64,000 nt of DNA from Mangifera indica (GCF_011075055.1 NC_058151.1:11785800-11849799), one strand, 5' to 3'. Shown: positions 12,801 to 25,337, counted from the stretch's first letter. Notes: generated from the letters alone by a model not told the origin. A program made the numbers and translations.

Positions 12801-15800
12801 TCACCTCTCCTAGCGATTTCAAAGTATATGACAAAGTACGTAAAGCAGCAATTTTCATCGACGGACTGACGTCAAGAGACTGAAGCTGCAAGTTTCCCAA
12901 AAAGATTAGCTTCATTACAGATACAACGAAGAAGTTAACAGACTACAGAAGATCATAGCCAGCAAGGTAACAATTTCATGATAACTCAAAACACATATGT
13001 GGATTGACATCTGTTTTTTTTTTTTTTTTTGAGCTTCTTTTGGAAGTTTGAAACTCACTTCTCATACTAATAAACTTTCAAATGTTGTGACAAAAATTTG
13101 AAAAAAGAAAACGTGAATAAAAGGAGGCCTATTTTTTAACATTTTATCAAACCTGCTTTCCCAGAAAAACCAAAAAGCTCCGTTGAGTAGGTTCCGTCAT
13201 CTGATCAGTTACACCAACCCGTAGGATATAAAGAACACATGCCTTCAGAAAAGAAAGAGATACACTGGTCAGTGTGTTGATCTTTTAGAAAATCATACGC
13301 AGGTCCTAAAGATACAAAATGCCACATTCACCTTTCAAATTTGATTTTATTAAATCTTATAATTCTCATTCCACAAATTAAATTCAACCCATAGTCAATA
13401 TTATTGAAAAAAATAAAACAATCCAAATTACTGTTCACAATACAGTTCACACTACCAGAACAGCCCGTTGTATGATCCTTAAACCACAAACTCTTGACCG
13501 TTGAATAAACCCAATATCAATTTAAGGATCGTTCTCCATCAACTTTGAATGAGCCAAATTTCCTTACTTGGATTGCATGAACAGATGAGCATAACACATG
13601 CATCCATGAGTCTACTTGCAATTAAGGTGCTGACTAAAATGAGATGCAAGACCCTTCTAACTGTAAGGCAGAAGTAAAATTAGAAGGGCTAGAAAATAAT
13701 TTTCTTATTTTGGTTAGGCTCTGAGAAACAAATCAAGGCCATTAGTAAGAATTATGAAGCTGAAGAAACAGTAGCTCAATGATAGGATATCAATCAAGGA
13801 ACAAAATGCAATATGTGCATTACAACATGCATATGGAAAATTTAAATCTTATCTTGATAAAATCATTAAGAGAATTTGTACTCAATGAATAGTCCAGTAG
13901 TTAAATCTCTTGCAATCAGGAAAAAGGCCAAAGAATTAAATCTCTCATACGAACTTGTGGATCAATTTAACTTGTTTAAGGAAAAGAATGTGGTGTGGTG
14001 TGGTGTGGTGAGTGATAATGTCAGAAAGGAAAAAAAGGTAAAAAGTCAATGAATTGAATCAAAGGGTATGCATAGAAAATATCAGTCATCCCTTCAGACA
14101 ACTAAAGTTTGGAGGTTCTAAACCTAAAAACAATTATGTGATGTAAAGTACAAACAAGGAAGTATGCTTATGAAGATACAGAGATGAGAAAAGCTTATGG
14201 TAAACGGCCAGCCAAGTGCTCAACAGAGAGAGATGAGGTTAGAAATGAAGAGAACAACTCATTCCTACCTGAAATCAGTTTATGCACAAAAATAGTGAAA
14301 CAGCCAGAGGTCAGGATTTTAATTATTCCACATCTCACACTGATAGATATTTTTCTATCTACAAGAAAAAAAATTCTTTTTTTCCTTTTTGGTAACAGAA
14401 TAATTTCCTCCATAATAAGGCATCAAAATCACCAAGTAATTTGTTAAAAGAGAAACTAATGAGAAAAAAAGTTTGTGATGATACTAGTATCTTACCATAA
14501 AAATGGCACATTCTCATATAGTTTAATCAAAGCAAATGAAGGAAAAGCTAAAGAAGTGTTGCTTGTACCAATGCATGGGCATCAACAGAAACATCGTAAC
14601 GAAGCATGTCCATAACCTGCAAAGCATAGCCTTGAAGTTCACTATCTGGAAGCAGATACTTGAGGCGAATAGCCTGCAAGAAATATTAGTAAAATCCATT
14701 ACATCCAAATAGCAATGTAAACTGAATTAGCAGGAAAACGTATTTAGAAACTATAAGTTAAGACAAATTGTACTAGTTTTCCAGGAATATCAACCTCAAC
14801 ATAATAACTGTTCCATTACTCGAAGTAATTATCAGAGGAAAACCTTACAAAGTGAAGCGAAAACTCAAACCTCTAAATCTAACAACTAATAGCATGCAAC
14901 TGCAGCAGTTGAAGAATTATCAATTTTGTCTCAAGCAATTCAACATACACAGTACGATCTATTTAATCTGAACAGATTGAAAAAGAGCCACAAATTTTCA
15001 GGTAAATGCCACCGCTAGCTGCAAAGCTAATATATTATATATTCAGATATCCATGCCTCTGCAAAATAATTGCAAATACAGGAATAGTGGTACAGAGGAT
15101 GAAAAGAGAAAGGCAGGGATTGGTAAAGATAGAGATTGATTGTGAGTATATACCTGTAAAAAGTATACCCAAGATAAGGTAAGGCCAACGCGTAAGCTCT
15201 TTGACCGAGCACCATTAGCTGCAAATAGAACCATTTGTAAGGAATAATAATAGCATGCAAAAAGCATGTACAGCACTTTCCAGATTAGATACAAGAGAGT
15301 ACACTAGAATTATTATTTTTAAGACAATAAAAGTTACACTAAAATAAATTACTATATGAATGGGTGAACTAGAAGTCCAGAAAAAGTAAAAACAAAAAAA
15401 AAAAACAAACATAAACAAGAAATAACATTTATATTCTTCATGTGCAAAGCATGCCATTGTATGGAAGCTTACGATTCAAATATCGGAGGCCTTCATTATT
15501 GTCTTTGGTATTTTGCTTCCAAAAAACAAATTTGATATAAAATGAAAAAGTTTGACTTTTGTTTGGACTAATGAAACTTAAAAATTGAGAAAACAACTTT
15601 AATATGTTTTCTCCATTTCTCTTTTAAGCCTTAATTCCTATTTCCATAGAACAGAAAAACAGCAGAGCCAGTGAACAGCTTCTTCACAATTTCCCATGCT
15701 GGAAATGAAAAACAAGGAAATGAGAACACGTCCATAATAGATTACCAAGTATAAAACATCGAATCACATGAAAATTTAAATGACTATATTATAAATATGA

Positions 15801-18800
15801 AGGAAAAAAATTTAGTACGTAATCACAGAGGCTGCTCACAGCACGGCATTCACAAAAGATTCATAGTGAAACATAACCAACAAGTGAAGATGTCATTTAG
15901 AGCAAGATTTGCTCTCCATTGGATCACACATTCAGTACATCTGTCTATCCATTTTTTCGGTGTCCGTGTCAATGAAAATATATATCAAGGTATTTAAAGG
16001 TTTGTCTATACATGTGTGTGTATGATTAAAAACTTTAAAAGGGATTTCAAACTCCTTGAGTTGGATCAAAACACGTCTTTTTAATATCACCAAGAAAATT
16101 TCTCCATCTACTTCAGAAACAACTTCAGCTTGCAACTGAAATGATAAATTTCCTAATAGAACGTAGCACAAGCTACCTACCCTTGTTTTACAAGTAACTG
16201 AAGTCACAAACTAACAGAAGCATCAGTCACATGAAAAGAACTCTTATATTCAGCACAAGAGAGAGTTGTTAATAGGAAAAGTAAAGAAAGATTATTTCCA
16301 AGGAAGTTATTCTGTTGATAATCACTTGCACAAACAGAAATTTGTTTATTTTTCTTTTTACAGTAAGCAACACATGACAAAAAGCCCTCGAGGAGCAGAA
16401 CCTTCAACCTTCATGGGAGGGTTTTGCATATAACAAATTGGAGGCCACCTATATCCAAAAGCTTAAGCCAATGATTTGTTGGCTAACTGTTGCATATAAA
16501 TCCTTCAACACTTCATATGTACCTTACACTACACCACACAAACACAGAATGATAATGTACTTTCCATCTGTTAGGGATTATGTTTATATGAAGAAAAGAA
16601 GAAACACAAGTGGCAACGCTAGGAGGATAACAAGTAGCAGTCAACTAGCAAGTCAACTTGTACTAAAACATACTCAACCTGCAGGGGAACATGCAGCACA
16701 GCAGAAGCCTCCAGATCAGGATACGCAATCAGAATGTGGGACCACCAAGATATCCCAAGATCAGGTGGCAATGCTGGATTGGGAATGCAGTGGAAATGGA
16801 GAGATAAAAAGAGACTTTGAGCGGAAGAGGAAGGAGGGAAAAATTTGAGTAGAGTGAGCGGGAGAGAGTCAGCCTCTCGAAAGCTGAACAAGGGAGCCTT
16901 TGGCTATGGTTTTTGGAGTTGTTTTGTGAATACTTTTGGAACTCAGTTCAGTGTTACTGAGTTGTGCCTTGCTGGAAATTTGTATTTGTTCTGTAAATTT
17001 GTGTTAATCAATTGTAACAGCTGAGAGATAGTCATTGTATTGGTAGAAAACTGCTGTAATCAAGTTTATAACTCCATCAATACAACACATATTTTTCTGT
17101 GCTATTTACATTTGCGTGTTCTGTCTTGGCTGGAATTTATTAGTATCTGCAGTTGCTCCAATTTGGTGATTAAATCAGTGGGGAGAGATATTGTCCGAAG
17201 GGGTGTTGGCTGTGAGGTGTTGCCTAGGTATCTATCACCATCAAAGAAGAACTGAGAGCATCTTCTTCCCATCTAACCTTCAGGATCGCTTACTTATCAA
17301 ATTCATTCTAAGTGCACCACTCAAAATGCAATCTATATTGTACTAGTTAATCAAACTCACAATCTAAATTTATGAATTTCAGTTCCAACATGTAAATAAA
17401 TTTACGATCTTAGCGATTCAAACAAGAGTACACCTTTGGTGAAGGGTATAGTTAAATGCCTTTCCAAACAACCCTCGAGTTTCTTTGCCGGAGGAAAAGG
17501 ACCCCTTCCCCTTGGTTGAACCTAGTAAGGATGCAAAGCATGACATTGTAAGAAAGACAATTGTAACACCTTTTATAAAAAAAAAAACATGGGCAACTAA
17601 CACGTATTCACCTGTGCCTCAGGATTCATTCCAAGAGCAAGCAATGATCCTAAAGCTTCAGCAAATGCATCCCTCACAGCCAATAAAGGATCCTCAAGAG
17701 CCTACTAAAAGCAGCAGCATGCACGATATACATATAATCAGCTTCTCAGAATTGATGATTAATGAATAATAGAATAAATAGGGGAATAAGGAGAACAAAT
17801 AACAGCTACCTTGACACAATGAGAGGCTGAATTGTCCAGTCCTCCAACTCCAAGACCTGGTCCTCCAATGTTGGCAAAGGCCTTCAGACAACGTGCAGCA
17901 GCTATTCTAACAACAAATGATTTGTCCCCAACGGCAAACCGCATTATGAGTCGGAATGCCTCAGAATATGCTGAAGCTGCAGCACTACCACCAGAGCCTT
18001 CCAAAGCATTTTGAAGCAAAAGAAGGGCCTCCTGTCTCACAAACTCCTGCAATTTGAGATTTGCAAAATTCAAGTTAATAACAAATTCAAAATCAAAAGG
18101 GAACCTATCCCACATCAATCCCGGTCAGTTCTTCAGCCAACAGATTCTCATCTCTGGACACTAATAATATTTCAATTTTCACACTCTCCTAGTAAAAGGT
18201 AGACCTCATCCTGCCTTTTACTTTTCTTTTCTTTTTCTGTAATAGCCAAAAATAAATATTAAAATTTAAATTAAATCAATTTACAAAGAGGTGGACTGAC
18301 ATTCCACCAAATAGAAGACAAAACCAACAAAAATTCAGCAACTCCACATATAAAACTCAAACAGGATTCAAGAATTCAGAAAATTAGTTTAATACAGTAG
18401 CTCAGTCCTTTTTAACAAAAAGAAAAAAATAAATCTTCAAATTCCTTTATAACCAAAGCCCACATAGAAGAGTATGAACTGTCTCTGATGGTAGTTCCAC
18501 ATCCAAATCCTCAGCTTCTCAGAACTTTTTTTTCTTTTAAACTAAATGAACCACATCACAGCCAGGATATAGCATCCACAAAGGACAAGAGCTTTTTCAC
18601 CTCCACAAATTCTCAATGGAATTCAATAAGCAATGAGACACAAAAATTCAGAATAGAGAGCAATGAAGAAACAAATGACTCTTTTAGCATTGTTTCTACA
18701 CATAAGACACGAATTTGGAGACAGATAAACCCTTGACACTCAGATTGAATCAAATCAACTATACTAATCTTTCCATGGCTTACCAACCAAGAAAAAACCT

Positions 18801-21800
18801 TAAGTCTTTCATTAAAGACTGAAAAAAGAAATCATCCTACATCAGTTCTCCCTTCTATGTTTCCACACCTTGTTTTTATTAATCTAAAGTGAATTGTTAA
18901 AGTTTCTTATTAAATGTATCTACCTCATTAAACTTCATTAGTTTGGTTGCAATTATAGTTGTTTCAAGCAAACCCGAAGTAATTCTTCTCCCAAAATGTC
19001 GATATAATTCTCCCAAGCATTGTGTAGCACCTACCAAAAGAAGGAATTCTGATTATCAGATACAATCAGCAGCAAAGCAAGCTGAAGGGTTATGCAAACT
19101 TGCAAGGAAATAAGAAATATGCTTTCTCTAAAAAAAACCAAAAAGCATGTATACACCAAAAGCACATGACATTAATACAGATGGAGCACAATTATACATT
19201 AATGTAAGCAATCTAAGAAGAAATTTTCTATATAAAACATAGTTGTTAGGCAAAAAGCGCCTAAAAGCGATGAAGGATCCTATTGCCTAAGCGAAAAAAG
19301 CAAGGCAAAGGTATTGCTTTTGAATCGAAAGCGAAAAAAAATATATAGAAACTAATCACTTAAATACCAAAACATAATATCATAGATGAAATCTTAAAAG
19401 CATAAATAAATGTTTATAATGAAACATGAAATAATATTAAAACTCTTCAATTTACAAAAATTTCTATCAATGCATTTTAATCAAAATCTAAGTCTCCATC
19501 CTCATCATCAAAGGTCACATCTTCTTCCTCATCATCAAATTTTTCACCTCCAATTTTATTCATTTCTTCATCAAAACATTTTTCCTCATCAGAGGGCTTG
19601 TATTCTAAGACCACTTTATCCTTAGACATTGGGTGGGTTAGCTTGAATAAAGAAGAGATTTTGGCCTTTTTTGTCATGGGTTCAACCATCACAGTGAGTG
19701 TAAATAAAAGAGTTTAAAAAAAAAGAAATTTCAAACTTATATTTATATAATTAGGTTTGGTTAAAAATCACATTTTTCTGACATTTTTTACTTCTTCTAA
19801 AACTCAAAAAAATTGCACTTAAGCTGTACTTTTGGAGTTTCGCTGGCCTTGCATATCCAAAAGCAATGGACCTATTGCCTTAAAGAGCTTCTTGCTTAAG
19901 CGTGCTTAAAGCGCACTTTTAACAACTATTATGAAAAAGAAAAAGACATCAATAAATTCCAGAAAAAGGTGGTGAAATCATGGGATGAAGGTATTACAAA
20001 AAAGACAACCTATAAAAATAAATAGATACAAAACCTTAACATCTAAAATCCATTATACCAACAAACAGGGTATCTGCTAATAACGGCTATATGCATGAGA
20101 CTAACAAACTATATGAATTTTATATAAAATAAAGGGCTAGATTAGTAAGGAATTTTGAGATGCCACTACAGGTGATAATTTGCTCATCTTTATAGGCTTT
20201 GTGCTAGTAGAATTGTTTCCATCAACTCTGCTATGATTTTCTCAACAAGTTCTCTAATACATAATTGGAACTTCAATTTGAAACACAATTTGAATGAGAA
20301 CTATGAAAAATCATTGAGCTTTTGGAGTTGATAGAAATGCAAATATTGATGAGATTGAAAAGGATAGAAGATTATAAAACTTTGAAGCTCGAGCAAATTC
20401 TCTTGTAGATCCTTTATGAGTGATTGTTAAATACTTCCTCATTAATGACTATAAACCTTGCAAGATGCTATGTAAGACCAAAATCCCTTCCAAAGTCCAA
20501 GCCTTGTTATGGAACTAAAGGCACAGTCAATACGAGAGATGTGATTAGAAGATGGTATCTCTTGATGTGTCTCTCTCCATCTTGGTGTGTCATGAGTCCA
20601 AAAGGTTGTAGATTATGTATCTTCTCTTCCTTTATTGGCCTATGGCTTCAAAATCATGGTATAGAATTTGTAAATGATTAAGACTATCATGGACTATTTC
20701 AAGTTCTTCAGATTCTTTACTAGGAATTTGTTTGCTTTTCAAGAAGGAAAAAAAAGCTATATCTCTCTAGAAATGTGTTGTATCAGCTCTTCTTTGGATA
20801 ATATGGCAAGAAAGAAATAATTGCTCTTTTGCTGAAACAAGACAGCAACAATAAGGGACTGTGAGGCAGAGTTAGACTCTTTGCTTCTATGTCAGAATCA
20901 CTTTCAAAGGAATTTCACAACTCTTACTTTTTTTTTTTAATTCTACATACATGTGGGAGAGGATTTGATCTTTGTGTGGGTTAATTCATTTGGTCCAAGG
21001 AAACGATGATCGTTGACAGAATTTTGTCCTTGTCCAGTACAGAATTGCTCCTCTTTTCTAATTTGTTGATCTCTTTGTGATTTATAGTGCAGTAATGCCC
21101 TATAATCTCTTTTTAATCATAGGTTAATAATTTTCTGTACACACACATATACAAAAGAAATAATAAAACTCAAAAACATACATTAAGCACCATAATAGAA
21201 TGCTTCAATCATTCAAAAGCCCAATCATATTCTTCTCCCAGATACTCAATAAAGAAGGAAGGTGGAAATTTCTCAAAAAATGGAATCACGTATAAGCTAA
21301 ACTTCTACAAAATTTCCAAAAATCCTACAGTTGCATCAAGCACAACGCAAAAAACTCCAAAAAGAGAACAAAAATTCATGTATCAAATCTACCATACGAT
21401 ATAACAAATTAAGCAAATAATGATTACTGCTTCAGCTTGTGTCTTATACACATAAAACCAACTATTAATCAACTTCCTCCTCTTCACCAAGTTCTCATAA
21501 CTCACTTAACAACAAAAAGTTCTCATAACTCAATGTAAGCAACTCCAAATTATCATGTGGTATTTTTACAATGATGGATATTGATAGTGAGGCAGAAAAC
21601 AGAAGGATCAATATTATATTAACCTGTTTTGGACATCATACACAAATAGAGAGATAAATAAATATTTGGTCTCCTTCTTCACAAAAAAATTGTGTGTCCA
21701 TTCTTTTCTAATAAAGTAAAAAAATATTTATTTTTTTGCAGAGATATAGCTAGCAAAACAGTGCTCGCTCCATACTTTTTTCTCGCATGCATAGATTGAG

Positions 21801-22507
21801 GAACAACTCTCATCTCTTTTCTAAATAGGATATAAATATAGGCAAGTATCAAGGTACAAGATTTAGAGTTTTTTACTAACCAGCAACTTTCTGAGGTTCG
21901 CTCCTCTTCCCATCAGAAAGAAATCCTTGAAGACTGCTCACTCGTGAATATATTGAAATATTGTCTCCCCTTAAAATTATTCTTCCCATTGCTACCGAAG
22001 CTAAATGTCGCACAGGGCGGCGAGCACCAAGAATGAGCAAAGAGTACAATGCATCCTCGCATTTTCTTTGCCACAACAAAATTGATTCCTGAATTAATCA
22101 AATTCAATAAAATTACAAGAACTGGTGGAAATGTAAATTAAATAGATACTGCATTTAGCTAAGACTCAACTTAACTTATTACTTCCCACACAAGCGATGC
22201 AGATCAAATTCATTGTTTAAAAAAGAAACGGAAAAAGTATAGTGCGAAAGAAATAATAATCAACGAATCGATTCGTATAGTAAAATCACATTAGGCATAA
22301 AAATGAGTACAGAGAGAAAACGCGGCGTTTAGATCAAGTAACCTTGGGCTCTTCGTCGATAGCGGAGATGAGATCGGAGAGGAGATCGAAGCAGAGGAGA
22401 GGGTCAGGAAATTGTTGCGACGAGGAGGCGACTATAGACTCTAGTTGCGCCACCAACACGCCGAATCGCGAGAGAGGCACGTTGTCTCTCACGTAGTTCC
22501 TCGCCAT
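844..22507 (-). CDS. SWEETIE: SWEETIE / HEATR5-family giant HEAT-repeat protein, N-terminal half (3' partial)
   Basis: Exons read on the minus strand: 22343-22507, 21881-22088, 18924-19030, 17810-18046, 17612-17701, 17434-17521, 15154-15218, 14569-14673, 13153-13242, 12805-12885, 12304-12372, 11285-11410, 9958-10061, 9363-9495, 9179-9285, 7878-7988, 7620-7787, 7390-7476, 7091-7184, 5780-5848, 4665-4787, 4511-4579, 2143-2247, 1492-1580, 844-1000. All junctions are GT-AG, phases join without a stop, and the total is 2847 nt (949 codons). The protein starts MARNYVRDNVPLSRFG and carries family blocks such as GARRPVRHLASVAMGRI, EGSGGSAAASAYSEAFRL, EVDPTCVGGL and GGMALSSLVPSTV, colinear with Arabidopsis SWEETIE as I remember it. 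The family is a helical HEAT scaffold: animal HEATR5 and yeast Laa1 act with AP-1 clathrin adaptors, and the Arabidopsis mutant has altered sugar and trehalose metabolism. No exon was found in 1-843, so the gene runs out of the window. Intron lengths are inflated by transposons. The exon 15 donor (9179) is the least certain junction. Confidence 0.93.
2274..2491 (+). repeat. 5' LTR of the copia relic
   Basis: Aligns with 4180-4422 over most of its length with many substitutions and a few indels. It begins TGTTAAGAAATAC and ends near ACCATTCAATTA. Confidence 0.7.
4180..4422 (+). repeat. 3' LTR of the copia relic
   Basis: Direct-repeat partner of 2274-2491. It is preceded by a purine run (GCAGAAAAGAA) that fits a polypurine tract. 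It is about 25 bases longer than the 5' LTR because of AT-rich indels near 4270-4300. Confidence 0.7.
5010..5765 (-). mobile_element. LINE-derived zf-RVT (reverse-transcriptase zinc-binding) relic in a SWEETIE intron
   Basis: Minus-strand frames carry the C-terminal part of plant non-LTR retrotransposon ORF2. First comes a domain around NLNDWEIGELSSILSIF, RVWKFESLGGLSCNSLS and CLINDLSHP (5538-5765). Then broken frames give IWKAEVPS-VQFFVWSLVL, SIDHLFPH, VIWLERNKRFAEEASEDE and LWDRVRFCASL, typical of the zf-RVT module. Multiple stops and frameshifts make it dead. It occupies most of the intron between exons 5780-5848 and 4665-4787, in the same sense as the gene. Confidence 0.72.
7996..8021 (-). 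repeat. Long polypyrimidine tract before a SWEETIE splice acceptor
   Basis: An A run of more than 20 on the plus strand reads as a T run on the gene strand. It lies just upstream of the AG that opens exon 7878-7988, so it serves as that acceptor's polypyrimidine tract. Confidence 0.6.
8399..8452 (+). repeat. G-rich tract in a SWEETIE intron
   Basis: The plus strand has at least seven runs of three or more G within 54 bases (GGGGGTGGGTGGGGG-like, then GGGGAGGGGGTGGG). It could form a G-quadruplex on the non-template-of-window strand; in the pre-mRNA of the minus-strand gene it is a C-rich stretch. Confidence 0.75.
10540..10960. repeat. Unclassified GC-richer block in the intron before exon 9958-10061
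   Basis: About 420 bases are less AT-rich than the rest of the intron and have no coding sense on either strand. The general look (purine-rich first half, then T-rich with TGTAATTGG) resembles a retrotransposon LTR fragment, but I found neither partner nor boundaries. Confidence 0.25.
13987..14010 (+). repeat. TGTGG microsatellite
   Basis: About four tandem copies of TGTGG in the intron between exons 13153-13242 and 14569-14673. Confidence 0.8.
16568..17153 (+). mobile_element. Possible copia-type LTR plus degenerate primer-binding site
   Basis: The block opens TGTTAGGGATTATG, as many copia LTRs do. It contains a U5-like end (GTTTATAACTCCATCAATAC) and is followed at about 17140 by TTATTAGTATCTGCA, a possible decayed form of the TGGTATCAGAGC initiator-Met primer-binding site. 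It sits in the 2.2-kb intron between exons 15154-15218 and 17434-17521, antisense to the gene. No second LTR was found, so it would be a solo or truncated copy. Confidence 0.4.
19241..19927. mobile_element. Non-autonomous DNA transposon with imperfect terminal inverted repeats
   Basis: The left end AGTTGTTAGGCAAAAAGCGC and the right end (reverse complement AGTTGTTAAAAGTGCGCTTT) form imperfect inverted repeats that extend about 80 bases and include CAATAGGTCCATTGC-like and TATTGCTTTTG blocks. The middle encodes, on the minus strand (19477-19692), a short acidic reading frame ending in FDDEDGDLDFD, perhaps the C-terminal tail of a hAT-like transposase (inference). No clear target-site duplication. 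It lies in the 2.85-kb second intron of the HEAT gene. Confidence 0.6.
20424..20960 (+). mobile_element. LINE-derived zf-RVT relic in SWEETIE intron 2
   Basis: Plus-strand frames give KSKIPSKVQALLWN (one frame), then GTVNTRDVIRRWYLLMCLSP followed by SWCVMSPKGC, then in other frames LYWPMASKSWYRI and SLSKEFHN. This is the order of the plant zf-RVT module (PSKVQ-LW, NT-D, LSP-WC-C, HLF-C-A--W). The third Cys and the His are damaged and there are several stops. It is antisense to the HEAT gene. Confidence 0.68.
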
Positions 22508-23046
22508 CTGCGAAGGAACAAACTCCTTCAGTCTCGCAGTGCTTGAAGAAGGATCAAGTGAAGAAGTTTTTTTTTTAAGCTAAAAACCTTTCAAAAACAA
22601 ATAAACAACCATGCTAAAGTTTGTAATTTTAACTGTACTAAAGATTCAGAACTATTTACACAAATGCCGATTATTTTATTTTTAATTTAAAATTATTTAA
22701 TAATATAATTATTATTATTATTTATATATAAAATTATATATTATGGTGTTATTTAACTAAAATTGCACTTCAGATGACAGATGATGTGATCTAATCAAAT
22801 ATAGCATAAATTACACTATCTCATAAAATATGGCAAAGCTCACACCTAATTAGTTCACTGATAATTTTTTTATAATTTTTAATTTGTTTCTTTATAATTA
22901 TTAACCATAAAATTAATACAAATCAAGGATGAAAACAATTGTATTTTTAATATGGTTAGCCTTGTTATTCAAGAGTTTATATTTATAATTATATTATTTA
23001 TAATTTAAAAAAAAAAATTGAGTATCAATAGTTGTAATACTAGAAG

Positions 23047-23532
23047 TAAGGGTGAATATAAACAGAATCAAATCCAAACACTTTTTGGCTCAAATGAAAA
23101 TTGATTCAACTCAGTTCAATTCGAGTTTGACTCTATTTTATAACTCTAGTCAATTGTTCAAATTTGTAGCTCGTTTCAGTTCGAATTCGTAGTTCAAACT
23201 GATAGTTCAAATTTTTATGATTCGAATTCATGACTTAAGTTCATAGTTCATTGATAAACAATGATGTTTTACCTAAATAATATTTAAAATTACTAATTCA
23301 AGTTATGAATTTGAACCACTAACTTGAACTATGTATTCGAGTTTATTCGAACCGAATTAAATCACGAATTTGAATTATAAGTTCAAACTGAATATTTCCT
23401 AGTTTGAGTTTGACTCGATTTAAAAAATGAGTCAAATTCTTTACTCAATTTAAATCAAACAAATTTGATTCAAGCTAAATTGAATCAAACTAACTTTCAA
23501 AATCGATTTAGTTTGATTCATATACAGGCTTA
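23047..23532. mobile_element. Non-autonomous hAT-type element with 8-bp target duplication
   Basis: The ends are TAAGGGTGAATATAAAC and, reversed, TAAGCCTGTATATGAATC, an imperfect inverted repeat. The flanks are ACTAGAAG (23039-23046) and ACTAGGAG (23533-23540), an 8-bp duplication with one difference, the length typical of hAT transposases. The 486-bp interior is built of TTGAATT/AATTCAA words and has no ORF. Confidence 0.68.
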
Positions 23533-24539
23533 ACTAGGAGATTATTGATGTGTTCATCTAACCTTTGCACAATCTTTTATGTTTATATGACACTGTGATA
23601 TGGTTACGTGTAAGTACACTACATTGTTTTCCTAATACAACAATGAATCTAAAGATTTTATTCATGTTTCAACTCTACAAAAATAAGATAATTATATCAA
23701 TTACATAATCTCGATTTGATAGGAATATGGACACAACATAAAGTAGAAAGATAATTTCATACATGTTTAAGAGTTAAATTGTTAATTTTTGTCCTTATCA
23801 TTGTCTTTGGATGGAGAAACTTGTACTTACATGTAAAGTTGATTCATGTATAGGAGATGTGTCATAGTCGCTAAGCATATTATTTGTTGTTTCGAAGTGG
23901 TTTGTCGCCTTTTATATATCGTTCCTCGAATTTGATCAAAGAGAAATTTTATAGCATGACAAACTTTACTTAATATAAATTAATAAATATATAAATAACT
24001 TTGAGTGAATGTTTTTAATATCATTATACTAAACTTAATGATAATTTAGGACATTTGAGTCTTTATGGTAATAAAAATTAGGTATGGTTGTCATTTTCAA
24101 AACATTCGGGTGTATTTTACTCCTAATTAGTAAATACGGGTATTGAAAAAATGGTACGGAAATTATATGGATATAATATGACAAATGATAAAAAATATGT
24201 TTATAAAAAAAAAGTCATAAAATTCAAATGCGAGAAAAATTTGAAACGTGTATATACAAATTTAATAAGGTACATTGTCAACAATAAGTTTCTGAAAATA
24301 CAACAATATCAATAATAATTTTAACACTTTTATAGGATCCCTGGATAAAATAAATATAATAATTCGTATATAAAATATTTAATTGACTATTAAAATTAAT
24401 ACAATATAATGCATTATATTCAATCATTGTATTAATAAGTGAATATGCAACAAGATTGATAAATGATCGTTGTCTCAAATCAATTTATATATCAAATATT
24501 AAAGAAATTACAAACATAAAGAAGTTACAAACAAACTGT

Positions 24540-25215
24540 AATACCCCAAAAAAAATTTTTTTTTTTTCCATACCCTTGGCAACAATCTATATTATTATTA
24601 TTTTAAAGAGAATAATATGATAGCCATAAAATTCAATACTTGTGAGAAACCATCATAATATTTATTAGAAATCAATGAGTGTCTCAAAGTCTCCCAAAAG
24701 AAATTCATAAATTATAAATAAGCTAACAAATTTTCGAATGGATAAATTCTATTAAATATCATAATAACAAACCAAACTAGCTGTAAAAATAAGTGTAGCT
24801 AAAAGCGCATTTCAACGTGTTGATCTGCTCGCCTCCCCGCCTGCCCCATTGTTTTTCCTACCTGCAACACCCCAAAATAAATATAAATGAGCTATAAAAC
24901 TCAATAGGCCTTTAGAATAAATTCGACATCTCTTATGATTATTCTCGATGGAACTTTACCATCACATGCGTCATTGACGCGCTCGGCTGGACGCCTATCT
25001 CAGGCGTCTCTTACGCCAACGTATTAGGGCATCCATCTCAGATACCTCTTATTTCATACTTCTCAATTTCGAACATCCATCACAGATGTTGTTTACATAA
25101 TTACCACCAAACTAGTTAATAACTATATATATATATATTTTTCATTAACTGAAACCGTGACGTCTCATCAAACGGTTCAAACATTAACCAGATCAGGACA
25201 TCTCATCCACTGATT
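24540..25215. repeat. Putative LTR region containing an array of six short hairpins
   Basis: TGTAATACCCC at 24538 and CAACACCCC at 24865 resemble starts of Ty3/gypsy LTRs. Downstream are serial short palindromes: stems 24968-24973/24975-24980, 24990-24996/25002-25008, 25028-25033/25041-25046 (one mismatch), 25072-25077/25085-25090, 25153-25158/25172-25177 and 25192-25196/25210-25214. Loops 2 to 6 carry ATCTC, CATCTCA, CATCACA, GTCTCATC and CATCTCATC. No internal retroelement coding region is attached. Confidence 0.5.
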
Positions 25216-25266
25216 TCTAATTACGAGTGATGCTATTGATTCAATTAGTATGATTATATTATCTCA

Positions 25267-25269
<3 letters not shown>

Positions 25270-25337
<68 letters not shown>
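25270..25337. repeat. (TA)n microsatellite
   Basis: About 34 uninterrupted TA dinucleotides. Confidence 0.95.

Noticed and set aside
13987..14010. CRISPR-like short repeat
   Set aside because: A simple pentanucleotide microsatellite without spacers, in a plant intron.
16438..16848. 136-codon open frame on the plus strand
   Set aside because: It overlaps the putative LTR and has LTR-like rather than protein-like composition.
19477..19692. 71-codon acidic minus-strand frame as a separate gene
   Set aside because: It lies wholly inside a DNA transposon with inverted repeats, so it is better treated as part of that element.
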